DNA of 64,000 nucleotides from Variovorax paradoxus. Its GTDB lineage: Bacteria; Pseudomonadota; Gammaproteobacteria; Burkholderiales; Burkholderiaceae_C. The DNA lies in NCBI RefSeq assembly GCF_030811855.1, contig NZ_JAUSRN010000023.1, positions 21,515-85,514 of the forward strand, read 5' to 3'. The translations under genes and the position numbers were made by a program. Shown here piece by piece: positions 8,601 through 18,214 of this stretch. Numbering within the stretch: position 1 is the first letter of the stretch; every line of letters starts with the position of its first letter. Under the pieces are notes generated by a model. That model was given only the letters and a program-made list of their open reading frames with translations, made no database searches and had not been told where the DNA came from.

Positions 8601-9235
8601 TCCGGCTCTACGACTACGCGCTGTCGGGCAACTGCTTCAAGGTGCGGCAGATGCTCGCCTGGCTGGGCCTCGACTACCAGAGCGTGCCGGTCGACTTTCA
8701 TCCGGGACGCGAACACAAGTCGGCCGCGTTCCTGGCGCGCGTCAACCCGCTCGGGCAGCTGCCGGTGATCGACGACGACGGCTTTGTGCTGCGCGATTCG
8801 CAGGCCATCCTCGTCTACCTCGCGAGCAAATACGACACGCAAGCCCGCTGGTACCCAGTCGACCCGCAACTGCGCGGCCAGATCGCGATGTGGTTTGCCA
8901 CGGCCGACCAGATTACCCGCACGGCGTCGGCGGCGCGGCTGCACGATGCATTCAGCTACGAAACGATAGATATCGAGGCCTGCCGCCGCGGTGCGCATGA
9001 GGTCTTTCGGCTGCTGGACGACCATCTGGCCGAGCGCGCGAGCGGCGGGCTCCTATGGCTGGCCGGTCCGCACGCCACCGTGGCCGACCTGGCCTGCTTT
9101 CCGTACGTGGCGCTGGCCGGCGAAGGCGGAATATCCCTTGACGAATATCCGGCGTTGCGACGGTGGGTCTGGAACTTTCGACACCTGCCCGGCTTCATCG
9201 GAATGTCGGGTATCTTTGCTGCGGCTCCAGCCTGA
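8597..9235 (+). CDS. Glutathione S-transferase-like protein (NdmE-like)
   Basis: GST-fold protein of 212 residues: an N-terminal thioredoxin-like domain with cis-Pro motif LPVID and the DSQAIL glutathione-binding segment, then an all-helical C-terminal domain. The N-terminal SGNCFKVRQML places a Ser/Cys where the catalytic residue lies. Overlap of start and oxygenase stop (ATGA) shows it is made with the oxygenase. In the caffeine pathway the GST-like NdmE acts as a structural member of the NdmCDE complex, and this gene may play the same part; alternatively it conjugates glutathione to a substrate or product. The formaldehyde dehydrogenase gene follows after 52 bases. Confidence 0.85.
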   Translation: MIRLYDYALSGNCFKVRQMLAWLGLDYQSVPVDFHPGREHKSAAFLARVNPLGQLPVIDDDGFVLRDSQAILVYLASKYDTQARWYPVDPQLRGQIAMWFATADQITRTASAARLHDAFSYETIDIEACRRGAHEVFRLLDDHLAERASGGLLWLAGPHATVADLACFPYVALAGEGGISLDEYPALRRWVWNFRHLPGFIGMSGIFAAAPA

Positions 9236-9287
9236 ACGAGGTCTGGGTATCCTTGGCTCTTCCATCCCCTCTTTGCCCAGAAGCCCC

Positions 9288-10394
<1,107 letters not shown>

Positions 10395-10414
10395 TCCCGG
10401 AGAAAACGCCCGAC

Positions 10415-11338
10415 ATGAACCGCATGGAGCCCTTGCGCAAGATCGAAGCGGGCGTTCTGGAAGTCGCGTACTTCGAAGCCGGCCCCGCGGACGGCCCGCC
10501 CGTGCTGCTGATGCACGGCTTTCCCTACGACATTCATACCTACGCCGAAGTGGCGCCAATGCTCGCTCAGCAGGGTTGCCGCGTCATCGTGCCTTACCTG
10601 CGAGGCTACGGTGCCACGCGCTTTCTGAGCGATGCCACGCCGCGGTCGGGCGAACAGGCCGCGCTTGGCGCCGACCTGCTCGCGCTGCTCGATGCCCTCG
10701 CTATTCCGCGCGCGGTGCTCGCCGGCTACGACTGGGGCGGTCGCGCCGCCTGCGTGGTGGCGGCGCTGTGGCCCGAGCGCTGCGCGGGGCTGGTCTCGCT
10801 CAACAGCTACAACATCCAGGACATCGCCAAGGCGATGGAGCCCGACACGCCCGCGAACGAGCAGAGCCTCTGGTACCAGTACTACTTTCACAGCGAGCGC
10901 GGCCGCGCCGGGCTGGCGAAGGACCGCAAGGCCCTCACCCGCCTGCTGTGGCAGCTGTGGTCGCCGACGTGGAAGTTCGACGACGCCACCTTCGAACGCA
11001 GCGCCGCCGCCTTCGACCACCCCGACTTCGTCGACGTGGTGATCCACTCGTACCGGCATCGCTTCGGGCTGGTCCCAGGCGATCCGGCCTACGGCTACAT
11101 CGAGCGCCGCCTGGCCGCGCAGCCGGCGATTGCCGTGCCCGCCATCACCTTCGACGGCATCGACGACGGTGTGCGTCCGCCCGCCGACGCTTCGGCCCAT
11201 GCGCACCGTTTCAGCGGGCCCCGCTCGCATCGGCTGGTGCCCGGCGTCGGCCACAACCTGCCCCAGGAGGCACCGCGCATCTTTGCCGACGCCGTGCTCG
11301 AACTCGTGCCCGCACTCCACAACGACACCGACCGATGA
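10415..11338 (+). CDS. Alpha/beta hydrolase, epoxide hydrolase / dehalogenase type
   Basis: Alpha/beta-hydrolase fold protein of 307 residues. HGFPYD is the HGxP oxyanion segment, and GYDWGG (near residue 105) is the nucleophile elbow with Asp instead of Ser, as in epoxide hydrolases and haloalkane/haloacetate dehalogenases. GVGHNLPQE holds the catalytic His. It is placed between frmA and fghA, 20 bases after the former and overlapping the latter by ATGA, so it belongs to the formaldehyde operon. Its substrate is unknown; it may act on the compound that is demethylated. Confidence 0.8.
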   Translation: MNRMEPLRKIEAGVLEVAYFEAGPADGPPVLLMHGFPYDIHTYAEVAPMLAQQGCRVIVPYLRGYGATRFLSDATPRSGEQAALGADLLALLDALAIPRAVLAGYDWGGRAACVVAALWPERCAGLVSLNSYNIQDIAKAMEPDTPANEQSLWYQYYFHSERGRAGLAKDRKALTRLLWQLWSPTWKFDDATFERSAAAFDHPDFVDVVIHSYRHRFGLVPGDPAYGYIERRLAAQPAIAVPAITFDGIDDGVRPPADASAHAHRFSGPRSHRLVPGVGHNLPQEAPRIFADAVLELVPALHNDTDR

Positions 11339-12210
11339 CCGACATCCTCAAGACCCTTTCCGAGCACCATGCCTTTGGCGGCGTGCAAAGCTTTCACGAG
11401 CACGCCTCGCATGAAATCGGCCTGCCGATGCGCTTCTCGGTCTACCTGCCGCCGCAGGCCGCGAACGGGCGCGTGCCTGCCCTGCTCTACCTCGCGGGGC
11501 TGACCTGCAACGAGGAAACCTTCGCGGTAAAGGCCGGCGCGCAGCGCATGGCCGCCAGCCTGGGCCTCGCGCTGATCGCGCCCGACACCAGCCCGCGCGG
11601 AAGCGCCGTCGAAAGCCTGCCCGGCGCCACCGCCAACTGGGACTTCGGCATTGGCGCAGGTTTCTACCTGGACGCCACCGAAGCGCCCTGGTCCGCCCAC
11701 TGGCGCATGGAAAGCTGGATCGTGCACGAGCTGCTGCCCTTCGTGGGCCGGCACTTCGCCATCGACGACCAGCGCCTGGGCATCTGCGGTCATTCGATGG
11801 GCGGTCACGGCGCGCTCACGCTCGCGATGCGGCATCCCGGGCGCTTCAAGTCGCTGTCGGCTTTCGCCCCCATCTGCGCGCCCACGCAATGCCCGTGGGG
11901 CGAAAAGGCGTTCAGCGGCTACCTGGGCGAGTCGGGCGGAGACCGCGCACAGTGGCTGGCGCACGACGCCAGCGCACTCATGAAATCGCAGACGGCCGCC
12001 CCCTACCCGCAGGGCATCCTGATCGACCAGGGCCTGGCCGACAAATTCCTTGCCGAGCAGCTCTACCCGGAAGCCTTCGAGGCCGCATGCTTTGCCGCCG
12101 GCCAGCCGCTCACGCTGCGCCGGCACGCCGGCTACGACCACGGCTACTACTTCATCCAGACCTTCATGGCGGACCACATCGCCCACCACGCGCAAACGCT
12201 CAACGTCTGA
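11335..12210 (+). CDS. fghA: S-formylglutathione hydrolase
   Basis: Second step of glutathione-dependent formaldehyde oxidation: hydrolysis of S-formylglutathione to formate and glutathione. It belongs to the esterase D family, 291 residues (usual about 280). Motifs are LYLAGLTCNEETF (oxyanion region), the nucleophile elbow GHSMGG near residue 150, and HAGYDHGYYF with the catalytic His. ATG 11335 overlaps the previous stop (ATGA). Together with frmA it forms the usual two-enzyme route, here with a hydrolase gene inserted between them. Confidence 0.95.
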   Translation: MTDILKTLSEHHAFGGVQSFHEHASHEIGLPMRFSVYLPPQAANGRVPALLYLAGLTCNEETFAVKAGAQRMAASLGLALIAPDTSPRGSAVESLPGATANWDFGIGAGFYLDATEAPWSAHWRMESWIVHELLPFVGRHFAIDDQRLGICGHSMGGHGALTLAMRHPGRFKSLSAFAPICAPTQCPWGEKAFSGYLGESGGDRAQWLAHDASALMKSQTAAPYPQGILIDQGLADKFLAEQLYPEAFEAACFAAGQPLTLRRHAGYDHGYYFIQTFMADHIAHHAQTLNV

Positions 12211-12248
12211 TCGACCTCGGCGGATCGGCGCCGTATCATGGAGCGCAT

Positions 12249-12752
12249 ATGTCCGCAGCACAGATTCCTGCCTTCCATTTGCGCTCCCGGGACGGCGCCC
12301 CGGAGGAGAACCTGGTGCTCGCCGGCATCTGGCGTCGAGCCTGGATCGCGGCCAACCGCAGGGCCACCGTCATCGAGCCGATCACGCATTGGCTGCGGCG
12401 CGTTCAAACCGAGTTCGTGCCGCCGGCCGACGTGGTGCTGGCCGAGCGCGAAGGCCAGGTGCTCGCATTCATGGTGCTGCTGGCGCGGCGCGAATACGTG
12501 GCCCAGCTCTTCGTCGAACCGCATCTGCGCAACCAGGGCCTCGGGCAGGCGCTGCTCGACGAAGCCAGCGTGCGCATGCCGTCCGGTTGGAAGCTGCACG
12601 TGGCCACCAGCAACACCGCGGCGCAACGCTTCTACGAGCGCTATGGCCTGGTGCGCGGCACCATCGATCGGCACCCGTCCAGCGGGCGTGAACGGGTCGC
12701 CTACCATTGGTTTCCGCCGAGCCCGCCACGGCAGCCGCGAAGCATTGGCTGA
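12249..12752 (+). CDS. GNAT family N-acetyltransferase
   Basis: Small acetyl-CoA-dependent acyltransferase of 167 residues. The acetyl-CoA site motif A is seen as QLFVEPHLRNQGLGQALLDEA (R/Q-x-x-G-x-G/A), followed by NTAAQRFYERYGL, the usual C-terminal GNAT segment. The frame is open upstream inside fghA, but the first good start after the fghA stop is ATG 12249. The substrate cannot be told. It lies 38 bases after fghA and 22 bases before the VOC gene. Confidence 0.85.
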   Translation: MSAAQIPAFHLRSRDGAPEENLVLAGIWRRAWIAANRRATVIEPITHWLRRVQTEFVPPADVVLAEREGQVLAFMVLLARREYVAQLFVEPHLRNQGLGQALLDEASVRMPSGWKLHVATSNTAAQRFYERYGLVRGTIDRHPSSGRERVAYHWFPPSPPRQPRSIG

Positions 12753-12774
12753 GCGCTCTTCTTTTCTGTTTCTC

Positions 12775-13164
12775 ATGCGCATCGATCACATCGCCCTCTG
12801 GACCACCGACCTCGAACGCTGCAAGCGGTTCTACATCGACTACTTTGGCGCCACGGCCGGCGCGGGCTACGTCAACTCGGCCAAGGGCTTTGCATCCTGC
12901 TTCCTGAGTTTGGGCGATGGCGCCCGCATCGAAGCCATGACCACCCGCACGCTCTCGCCCGTGCCCGCCGAACCCGGCGCGCAGCGCATGGGCTGGACGC
13001 ACCTGGCGATCAGCGTGGGCTCCGATGCCGCGGTGGACGCGCTCACGCAGCGCCTTCAGGCCGACGGCTACCCGTTGCTCGACGGACCGCGCCGCACCGG
13101 CGACGGCTACTACGAAAGCGTGGTGCTCGACCCGGACGGCAACCGCATCGAGATCACCGCATGA
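12775..13164 (+). CDS. VOC family protein (glyoxalase/bleomycin-resistance fold)
   Basis: Single vicinal-oxygen-chelate protein of 129 residues with two beta-alpha-beta-beta-beta modules. DHIALWTTDLERCKRFY opens the first and WTHLAISVGS the second, and it ends with VVLDPDGNRIEI, the usual metal-binding Glu strand. Such proteins are lactoylglutathione lyase-like enzymes, isomerases or resistance proteins, and the sequence alone does not decide. Likely metal ligands are His in DHIALW, His in WTHLAI and Glu in RIEI. Confidence 0.85.
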   Translation: MRIDHIALWTTDLERCKRFYIDYFGATAGAGYVNSAKGFASCFLSLGDGARIEAMTTRTLSPVPAEPGAQRMGWTHLAISVGSDAAVDALTQRLQADGYPLLDGPRRTGDGYYESVVLDPDGNRIEITA

Positions 13165-13194
13165 GCCCCGCCCGGCCAATGAGCCGCTTGCGCA

Positions 13195-13581
13195 ATGAGT
13201 GAATTCGTAGAGAGCCTGCACGAGATTTTCGAGCGCTTCGGCCGCATCGAGCCGCGCCGCATGTTCGGCGGTCACGGCATCTTTCACGAGGGGCGGATGA
13301 TCGCGATCGTTCTCAAGGACACGCTCTATCTCAAGTCGGACGCCGTGAGCGCCGAGCATTTCGACAAGCAAAACCTGCCGCCCTTCACCTACGAGCGCAA
13401 CGGCAAGACGATGCCGATGTCGTACCGGCAAGCCCCGGCCGATCTTTTCGAGGACCGCGAAGAAGCCGCGCTCTGGGCTCGCCGCGCCTACGAAGCCGCC
13501 TTGCGTTCGGGCCAGCCGCCCAAAAAGAAACCCGCTAAAAAGAAAGTCCCCGTGAAGAAAAAGAAAGCAGCCTCCCCTTGA
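13195..13581 (+). CDS. TfoX N-terminal domain protein with lysine-rich tail
   Basis: The 128-residue protein matches the TfoX N-terminal family: RRMFGGHGIFHEGRMIAIV near residue 22, then LYLKSD and the FTYERNG/MSYRQAP strands. Members are related to the competence regulator TfoX/Sxy, but stand-alone copies have no proven role. The last 20 residues are almost all Lys, Pro and Ala, suggesting nucleic-acid contact or an unstructured tail. The stop overlaps the TTG start of the next gene, so the two are probably made together. Confidence 0.82.
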   Translation: MSEFVESLHEIFERFGRIEPRRMFGGHGIFHEGRMIAIVLKDTLYLKSDAVSAEHFDKQNLPPFTYERNGKTMPMSYRQAPADLFEDREEAALWARRAYEAALRSGQPPKKKPAKKKVPVKKKKAASP

Positions 13582-14192
13582 GCGACGATGCAACACTCGC
13601 CCTGCCGCCACTTCCCGAGCGCGAGCAGATCGCGCTGCTCGAAGCGTTCGAGGGCCTGGGCCTGAAAGACATCGTGGTCGTTTCCACGCTGGCCGAGGCC
13701 GAGCACGCCGCCGCCGCGCTGCTGGCCACCGGCGTTGCCGGCTTCGACACTGAATCGAAGCCCACGTTCGCAAAGAACGAAGTGTCCAGCGGTCCGCACG
13801 TGGTTCAGTTTTCCACGCGCGAGACGGCTTGGCTCTTTCAGCTGCACCGCACCGAATGCAATCCGGTGGTGGCCGCGCTGATTGCGTCGACCGAACTCAG
13901 GAAGGTCGGCTTCGGCCTTTCGACCGACCTCACGCTGATACGCAACCGGCTCAACATCGAGCCGAAGGCGGTGTTCGACATCGACAGCGAGTTCCGCCGA
14001 CGCGGCTACCGCAAGTCGGTGGGCGTGAAGACGGCCGTGGCGCTGGTGTTCAACCGGCGCTTCGTCAAATCGCGCAAGGCCACCACGTCGAACTGGGCCA
14101 ATCGGCAACTGACCGAAGCGCAGATTCGGTATGCGGCCAACGACGCCTATGCATCGATCCGCGTGTTCGATGCGCTCTTCGCCCAAGCCTGA
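13578..14192 (+). CDS. 3'-5' exonuclease domain protein (RNase D-like)
   Basis: A 204-residue stand-alone DEDD exonuclease domain. FDTESKP (near residue 57) holds the first Asp and Glu, GLSTDLTLI the second Asp, and YAANDAYAS the Tyr and last Asp of the DEDDy type. It has no HRDC domain, so it is shorter than RNase D. The only in-frame start is TTG 13578, overlapping the upstream stop as TTGA; the nearby ATG at 13588 is out of frame. The target (RNA or DNA) is unknown. Confidence 0.82.
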   Translation: MSDDATLALPPLPEREQIALLEAFEGLGLKDIVVVSTLAEAEHAAAALLATGVAGFDTESKPTFAKNEVSSGPHVVQFSTRETAWLFQLHRTECNPVVAALIASTELRKVGFGLSTDLTLIRNRLNIEPKAVFDIDSEFRRRGYRKSVGVKTAVALVFNRRFVKSRKATTSNWANRQLTEAQIRYAANDAYASIRVFDALFAQA

Positions 14193-14206
14193 GGCTGTTA
14201 GCAGCC
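14193..14206. terminator. Hairpin filling the gap between convergent genes
   Basis: GGCTG-TTAG-CAGCC, a perfect five-pair stem with a four-base loop, exactly fills the 14 bases between the stop codons of the exonuclease gene and the convergent hydrolase gene. It can serve both strands. There is no T-tract. Confidence 0.4.
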
Positions 14207-14935
14207 CTAGTCCCGCCCCGCCTCCAGGATCGCCTGCGCCAGCCGCTTCGGGTTGGAAAAGAACATCTCGTGGCTGCCGGGGCACTCCACCAGCCTGAAC
14301 AGGCCGAGCCGATCCGACAGGCGCGGATGCCACGGCAGGCTGTGCGGCATGGCCGTGTCCTGCTGGCAGTTGACGTAGGACTTGCCGATCTGCAACGCCG
14401 CCAGCGGCTCGCGCAGCCGGATCTTGTCGGTGAAGGTGCGGTAGGGGTGCGGATTCAGCCGCTCGTAGCTGGCCTGCGCCAGCGGCAGGTCGGCGTCGTT
14501 GATGAAGGCTTCGCGCCAGACTTCGAACGGAAGGCTCACCGCGTTGCCGTTGGCCGCCGCCACGGCGTCGAACATCGTGACGTAGTGCGGCGGCGCCATG
14601 TCGTTGAGCGACTCGCCATCGAGCGGCACGAAGGCGTTGACGTAGACCAGGCGCTTGAGCCGCTGCGCAATGCGGTCCGCCACGCCGGAGATCACCATGC
14701 CCCCGTAGCTGTGGCCCACCAGGCGAACCTCGGAGAGGTCTTTCTCTTCGATGAAGCGGACGGCCGAGTCGATTGCTTCATCCAGGCCGATGCGCGACCG
14801 GTCGTCGCCCGCGCGGTTGCCCACGAGCGTGGGGCAATGCACCACGTGGCCGGCTTCGCGCAGGCTGGCGGCCACGGCCTCCATTTCGGCGCCGGTGTGC
14901 CAGGCGCCGTGGATCAGAACATAGGTATCGGACAT
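14207..14935 (-). CDS. Alpha/beta hydrolase (esterase family)
   Basis: Cytosolic alpha/beta hydrolase of 242 residues, similar to the plant hydroxynitrile lyase/methylesterase-like group found in many bacteria. LIHGAWHTG is the oxyanion segment, GHSYGG (near residue 75) the Ser nucleophile elbow, and CPGSHEMFFSNP carries the catalytic His. The start ATG 14935 has AAGGAG six bases upstream; the frame continues further up, and an earlier ATG (in MKETR) actually contains that ribosome site, so it is not used. The substrate is unknown. Confidence 0.85.
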   Translation of the reverse strand: MSDTYVLIHGAWHTGAEMEAVAASLREAGHVVHCPTLVGNRAGDDRSRIGLDEAIDSAVRFIEEKDLSEVRLVGHSYGGMVISGVADRIAQRLKRLVYVNAFVPLDGESLNDMAPPHYVTMFDAVAAANGNAVSLPFEVWREAFINDADLPLAQASYERLNPHPYRTFTDKIRLREPLAALQIGKSYVNCQQDTAMPHSLPWHPRLSDRLGLFRLVECPGSHEMFFSNPKRLAQAILEAGRD

Positions 14936-15058
14936 GCGTGTCTCCTTCATCTTCGTCGTCGTTGAATAAAAGACGACTTTAGGAAACACCAGACGGCGCG
15001 AATGGCCGCTCACTGCCAGGCACGTGGCCGATTTGCGCCCGCCCCCACCCGCCCTTTC

Positions 15059-16042
15059 TCAGCGCTGGCGCCGCAAGGTGCCCGGCGTCATGCCGAGATG
15101 CCGACTGAACTGGCGAACGAAGTGCGATGCATCGGTGAACCCGACGCGCGAACCGATTTCCGCAATGCTCAAACGATCGAAGCGGGCGTCACCGAGCATG
15201 CGCCGCGCGACCTGCATGCGAAAGCCGGACAGAGCGGCCGCGAAGGTGGTCGCCCCTTCGTTCAGGCTGCGATGCAGGCTGCGCTCCGAGATGCCCAGTC
15301 CACGCGCCACGCTGGCAGCCGTGAGGCCGGGTTCGGCATGGCGATCGCGCGTGGCGTCGAGCACGCGGCGGCGCAGCGCGGCACGGGCGCCTTCGCCGTG
15401 CGCGGCAGCCCCGCTCGCCTCGTCCGCGGCTCCGGCGGCAAGTGCAAGCAGCCCGCCCAAATGATCGGTCAGCAATGCCGAAGGCAAAGGCGGCCTCAAC
15501 ACGCCCTGCGGCGAAAGCTGCTGGGCAAAGCCGCTCAGGACCCGGCCCCAGCCCGATTGCCCATCGATGCGCCGCGCCACCCGGTCGCCGGCATCCGGAA
15601 GCCACGACTCCACCCATGCGGTGGGTAGTTCGAGCGACAGCGTATCGGCCGACTGGAGCAGATGCAATTCGTAGCAGCGTCGCGAATCGACCAGCACCAC
15701 GTCGCCCGGCAGCATGCGCGCCGAGCGGTCGTCCTGCACGGCGACCCAGGGCGAATCGGTTTTGCACAACAGGTAGTAATAGTTGCTGCGGCTGTGGGAA
15801 ATGGCCCTGCGCGTGCGGTACACGTCCTGCGCGCTGCCGCGCACCCGGTTCACGCCGATGGCGCCGAGCGGCGCGGATTCGAGCGTGGCGCCGAAGCTGC
15901 CGGCCAGCGAACTGGTCACGTCCATCTCGAGAAAGCCTTCGCATACCGCGCCGATCCAGTAGTCGAGCCGCTGCGACGGCGGCACGGCGTCGGTGGACCA
16001 GGTGTGGACCGCGGGAGTAGCGATCAAGGCATTTCCGTTCAT
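15059..16042 (-). CDS. AraC family transcriptional regulator
   Basis: DNA-binding regulator of 327 residues. The N-terminal 200 residues resemble the AraC-binding-like domain of FeaR-type activators (residues such as RRAISHSRSNYYYLLCK and DVVLVDSRRCYEL). The C-terminal 100 residues hold two helix-turn-helix units, ASVARGLGISERSLHR and IAEIGSRVGFTDASHFVRQF. ATG 16042 is the last start that leaves the whole sensor domain; upstream sequence in frame is the shadow of gndA. It is divergent from gndA, 118 bases apart. The effector and target are unknown; gndA is a candidate only by position. Confidence 0.88.
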   Translation of the reverse strand: MNGNALIATPAVHTWSTDAVPPSQRLDYWIGAVCEGFLEMDVTSSLAGSFGATLESAPLGAIGVNRVRGSAQDVYRTRRAISHSRSNYYYLLCKTDSPWVAVQDDRSARMLPGDVVLVDSRRCYELHLLQSADTLSLELPTAWVESWLPDAGDRVARRIDGQSGWGRVLSGFAQQLSPQGVLRPPLPSALLTDHLGGLLALAAGAADEASGAAAHGEGARAALRRRVLDATRDRHAEPGLTAASVARGLGISERSLHRSLNEGATTFAAALSGFRMQVARRMLGDARFDRLSIAEIGSRVGFTDASHFVRQFSRHLGMTPGTLRRQR

Positions 16043-16160
16043 CGCGCCAACATACCCAAGCCGCGCGTGCTTGCCAAGCGGGTATAGACGGCTCCCATGG
16101 CAACGCGAGGGCGCCCCCGGCACAATGCCCGTCACCTCTACCGCAGACGAAAGAAGGGCC

Positions 16161-17585
16161 ATGAGCAACAACAAAAGCGATTTCGGATTGATCGGCTTGG
16201 CCGTGATGGGCCAGAACCTGGTGCTGAACGTGGAAAGCCGCGGCTTCCAGGTCAGCGTGTACAACCGCACCGAAGCCACCACCGAAGCCTTCCTGGCGGA
16301 GAACCCCGGCAAGAAGCTGCTCGGCGCCAGGACGCTCGAAGAGTTCGTGCAGAGCCTCGCCAAGCCCCGCAAGATCCAGATCATGGTGAAGGCGGGCGCG
16401 CCGGTCGACCAGGTGATCGAGCAGCTGATTCCGCTGCTCGACAAGGACGACATCGTCATCGACGGCGGCAACAGCCTTTACACCGACACCGAGCGCCGCG
16501 ACGCGTACCTGTCGAGCAAGGGCCTGCGCTTCATCGGCGCGGGCGTGTCGGGCGGCGAGGAAGGCGCGCGCAAGGGTCCGTCGATCATGCCGGGCGGGCC
16601 GCTTTCCACCTGGGAAGTGATGAAGCCCATTTTCGAGAGCATCGCGGCCAAGGTGGACGGCGAGCCCTGCGTGATCCACATCGGCCCGGGCGGCGCAGGT
16701 CACTTCGTGAAGATGGTGCACAACGGCATCGAGTACGGCGACATGCAGCTGATCTGCGAGGCCTACAGCCTGTTCAAGGCCGCAGGCTTCAGCACCGACG
16801 AGATGGCCGCCGTCTTCAACGAATGGAACGAAGGCGAGTTGCAGAGCTACCTGATCCAGATCACCGCCAAGGCGCTGGAGCAGAAAGACCCCGAGACCGG
16901 CCAGCCGATCGTCGAGCTCATCCTGGACAAGGCGGGCCAGAAGGGCACGGGGCAGTGGACGCTCGTCAACGCAGCCGAGAACGCGGTGGTCATCAGCACC
17001 ATCAACGCGGCGGTCGAGGCACGCGTGCTGTCGTCACAGAAAAAAGCGCGCGTGGCGGCCAGCAAGGTATTGCAGGGGCCGACGATCGAACTCTCGCTCG
17101 ACAAGAAGGCGCTGGTGGCCAAGGTGCACGACGCGCTCTATGCGTCGAAGGTCATCAGCTACACGCAAGGCTTCGACCTCATCCAGACGATGGGCGAAAA
17201 GAAGGAGTGGAAACTCGACCTGAGCGGAATCGCGTCCATCTGGCGCGGCGGCTGCATCATTCGCGCGCGCTTTTTGAACCGCATCACCGACGCCTACCGT
17301 ACCGATCCGGCGCTGGGCAACCTGATGCTCGATCCCTTCTTCAAGGACCTGCTCAACCGCACGCAGCAGAACTGGCGCGAAGTGGTGGCGCTGGCGGTGA
17401 ACAACGGCATTCCAGTGCCGGCGTTCAGTGCCTCGCTCGCCTACTACGACAGCTACCGCACGGCGCGGCTGCCGGCCAACCTGCTGCAGGCGCAACGCGA
17501 TTTCTTCGGCGCCCATACGTACGAGCGCACCGACAAGCCTGAAGGCCAGCTCTTCCACACCAACTGGCCGGAAGTCATCGGCTGA
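16161..17585 (+). CDS. gndA: 6-Phosphogluconate dehydrogenase, decarboxylating
   Basis: Oxidative pentose phosphate pathway: 6-phosphogluconate to ribulose-5-phosphate, CO2 and NADPH, cytosolic. The 474-residue length is that of the long-chain form. The Rossmann start GLAVMGQNL, the substrate loop GVSGGEEGARKGPSIMPGG and the catalytic-Lys segment HFVKMVHNGIEYGDMQ are all present. ATG 16161 is preceded by AAGAAGGG. It is convergent with gluconokinase gntK, whose product supplies its substrate, so the pair serves gluconate use. Confidence 0.97.
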   Translation: MSNNKSDFGLIGLAVMGQNLVLNVESRGFQVSVYNRTEATTEAFLAENPGKKLLGARTLEEFVQSLAKPRKIQIMVKAGAPVDQVIEQLIPLLDKDDIVIDGGNSLYTDTERRDAYLSSKGLRFIGAGVSGGEEGARKGPSIMPGGPLSTWEVMKPIFESIAAKVDGEPCVIHIGPGGAGHFVKMVHNGIEYGDMQLICEAYSLFKAAGFSTDEMAAVFNEWNEGELQSYLIQITAKALEQKDPETGQPIVELILDKAGQKGTGQWTLVNAAENAVVISTINAAVEARVLSSQKKARVAASKVLQGPTIELSLDKKALVAKVHDALYASKVISYTQGFDLIQTMGEKKEWKLDLSGIASIWRGGCIIRARFLNRITDAYRTDPALGNLMLDPFFKDLLNRTQQNWREVVALAVNNGIPVPAFSASLAYYDSYRTARLPANLLQAQRDFFGAHTYERTDKPEGQLFHTNWPEVIG

Positions 17586-17597
17586 CGCAGCGCCGGA

Positions 17598-18104
17598 TCA
17601 GCCTGCCGGCAGCCACGCCTTCACCTGCGCGACCAGCTGCCCCAGCGGCGCGGTCGCGTCGACTGCCAGCACACCGGGCTCCCCTACCGGTGACTCCAGC
17701 GTCGCGAACTGGTTGGCCACCAAGCTCGCCGGAAACATGTGCTCGCCCGCGCCCGCCCGTGCGGCCACGCGGCGTTCGGCCTCTGCGCGCTCGATGTCCA
17801 TGAACACGAAGCGCAGCCCCGGCACGGCCGCGCGCAACTGGTCGCGGTAGCTGCGCTTGAGCGCCGAGCAGGTCAGCACCGCGCCAAGCGACGAGCCGGC
17901 CAGCGTGTGCCCCAGCGTCGCCAGCCAGCCGGCGCGATCCGCGTCGGTCAGCGCAATGCCCTGGCTCATCTTCTCGACGTTGGAGGGCGGGTGGTAGTCG
18001 TCGCCCTCGATCAGCGGCAACCCGAACCCGACCGCCAGCGCAGCGCCGAGGCTCGACTTGCCGCAGCCCGAAACACCCATCACCACCAGCCATAGCCCAT
18101 TCAT
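17598..18104 (-). CDS. gntK: Gluconokinase
   Basis: ATP-dependent phosphorylation of D-gluconate to 6-phosphogluconate, cytosolic. The 168-residue GntK-type P-loop kinase has Walker A GVSGCGKSS near the N-terminus and GDDYHPPSNVEKMSQGIAL, typical of the substrate site, then CSALKRSYRD. ATG 18104 has AAGGGG seven bases upstream and gives the usual family start. The frame extends 14 codons further, but without a ribosome site. It is convergent with gndA (12 bases between stops) and divergent from the RND genes. No gluconate permease is adjacent. Confidence 0.93.
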   Translation of the reverse strand: MNGLWLVVMGVSGCGKSSLGAALAVGFGLPLIEGDDYHPPSNVEKMSQGIALTDADRAGWLATLGHTLAGSSLGAVLTCSALKRSYRDQLRAAVPGLRFVFMDIERAEAERRVAARAGAGEHMFPASLVANQFATLESPVGEPGVLAVDATAPLGQLVAQVKAWLPAG

Positions 18105-18125
18105 AAGTACCCCTTTTGGTGCAGC

Positions 18126-18143
18126 CACGGGGCAATCCCCGTG
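18126..18143. promoter_or_regulatory. Perfect 7-bp inverted repeat between gntK and the RND operon
   Basis: CACGGGG-CAAT-CCCCGTG lies in the 110-base divergent region, 22 bases before the gntK start. It could be an operator shared by both directions or a hairpin in the gntK leader. No specific regulator is recognised. Confidence 0.35.
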
Positions 18144-18214
18144 CATCAGCTGAACTTAAATCTACTTCCTTATGATGCGAAACCTTTTTCCGCCGGAAGC
18201 AGAGAGTCCCACCC

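Noticed and set aside
13578..13590. An ATG at 13588 as start of the exonuclease
   Set aside because: It is out of frame with the DEDD motifs. The TTG at 13578 is the only in-frame start.
14937..15013. Upstream extension of the hydrolase gene to 15013
   Set aside because: AAGGAG lies just before ATG 14935 and inside the longer frame; the longer N-terminus matches nothing.
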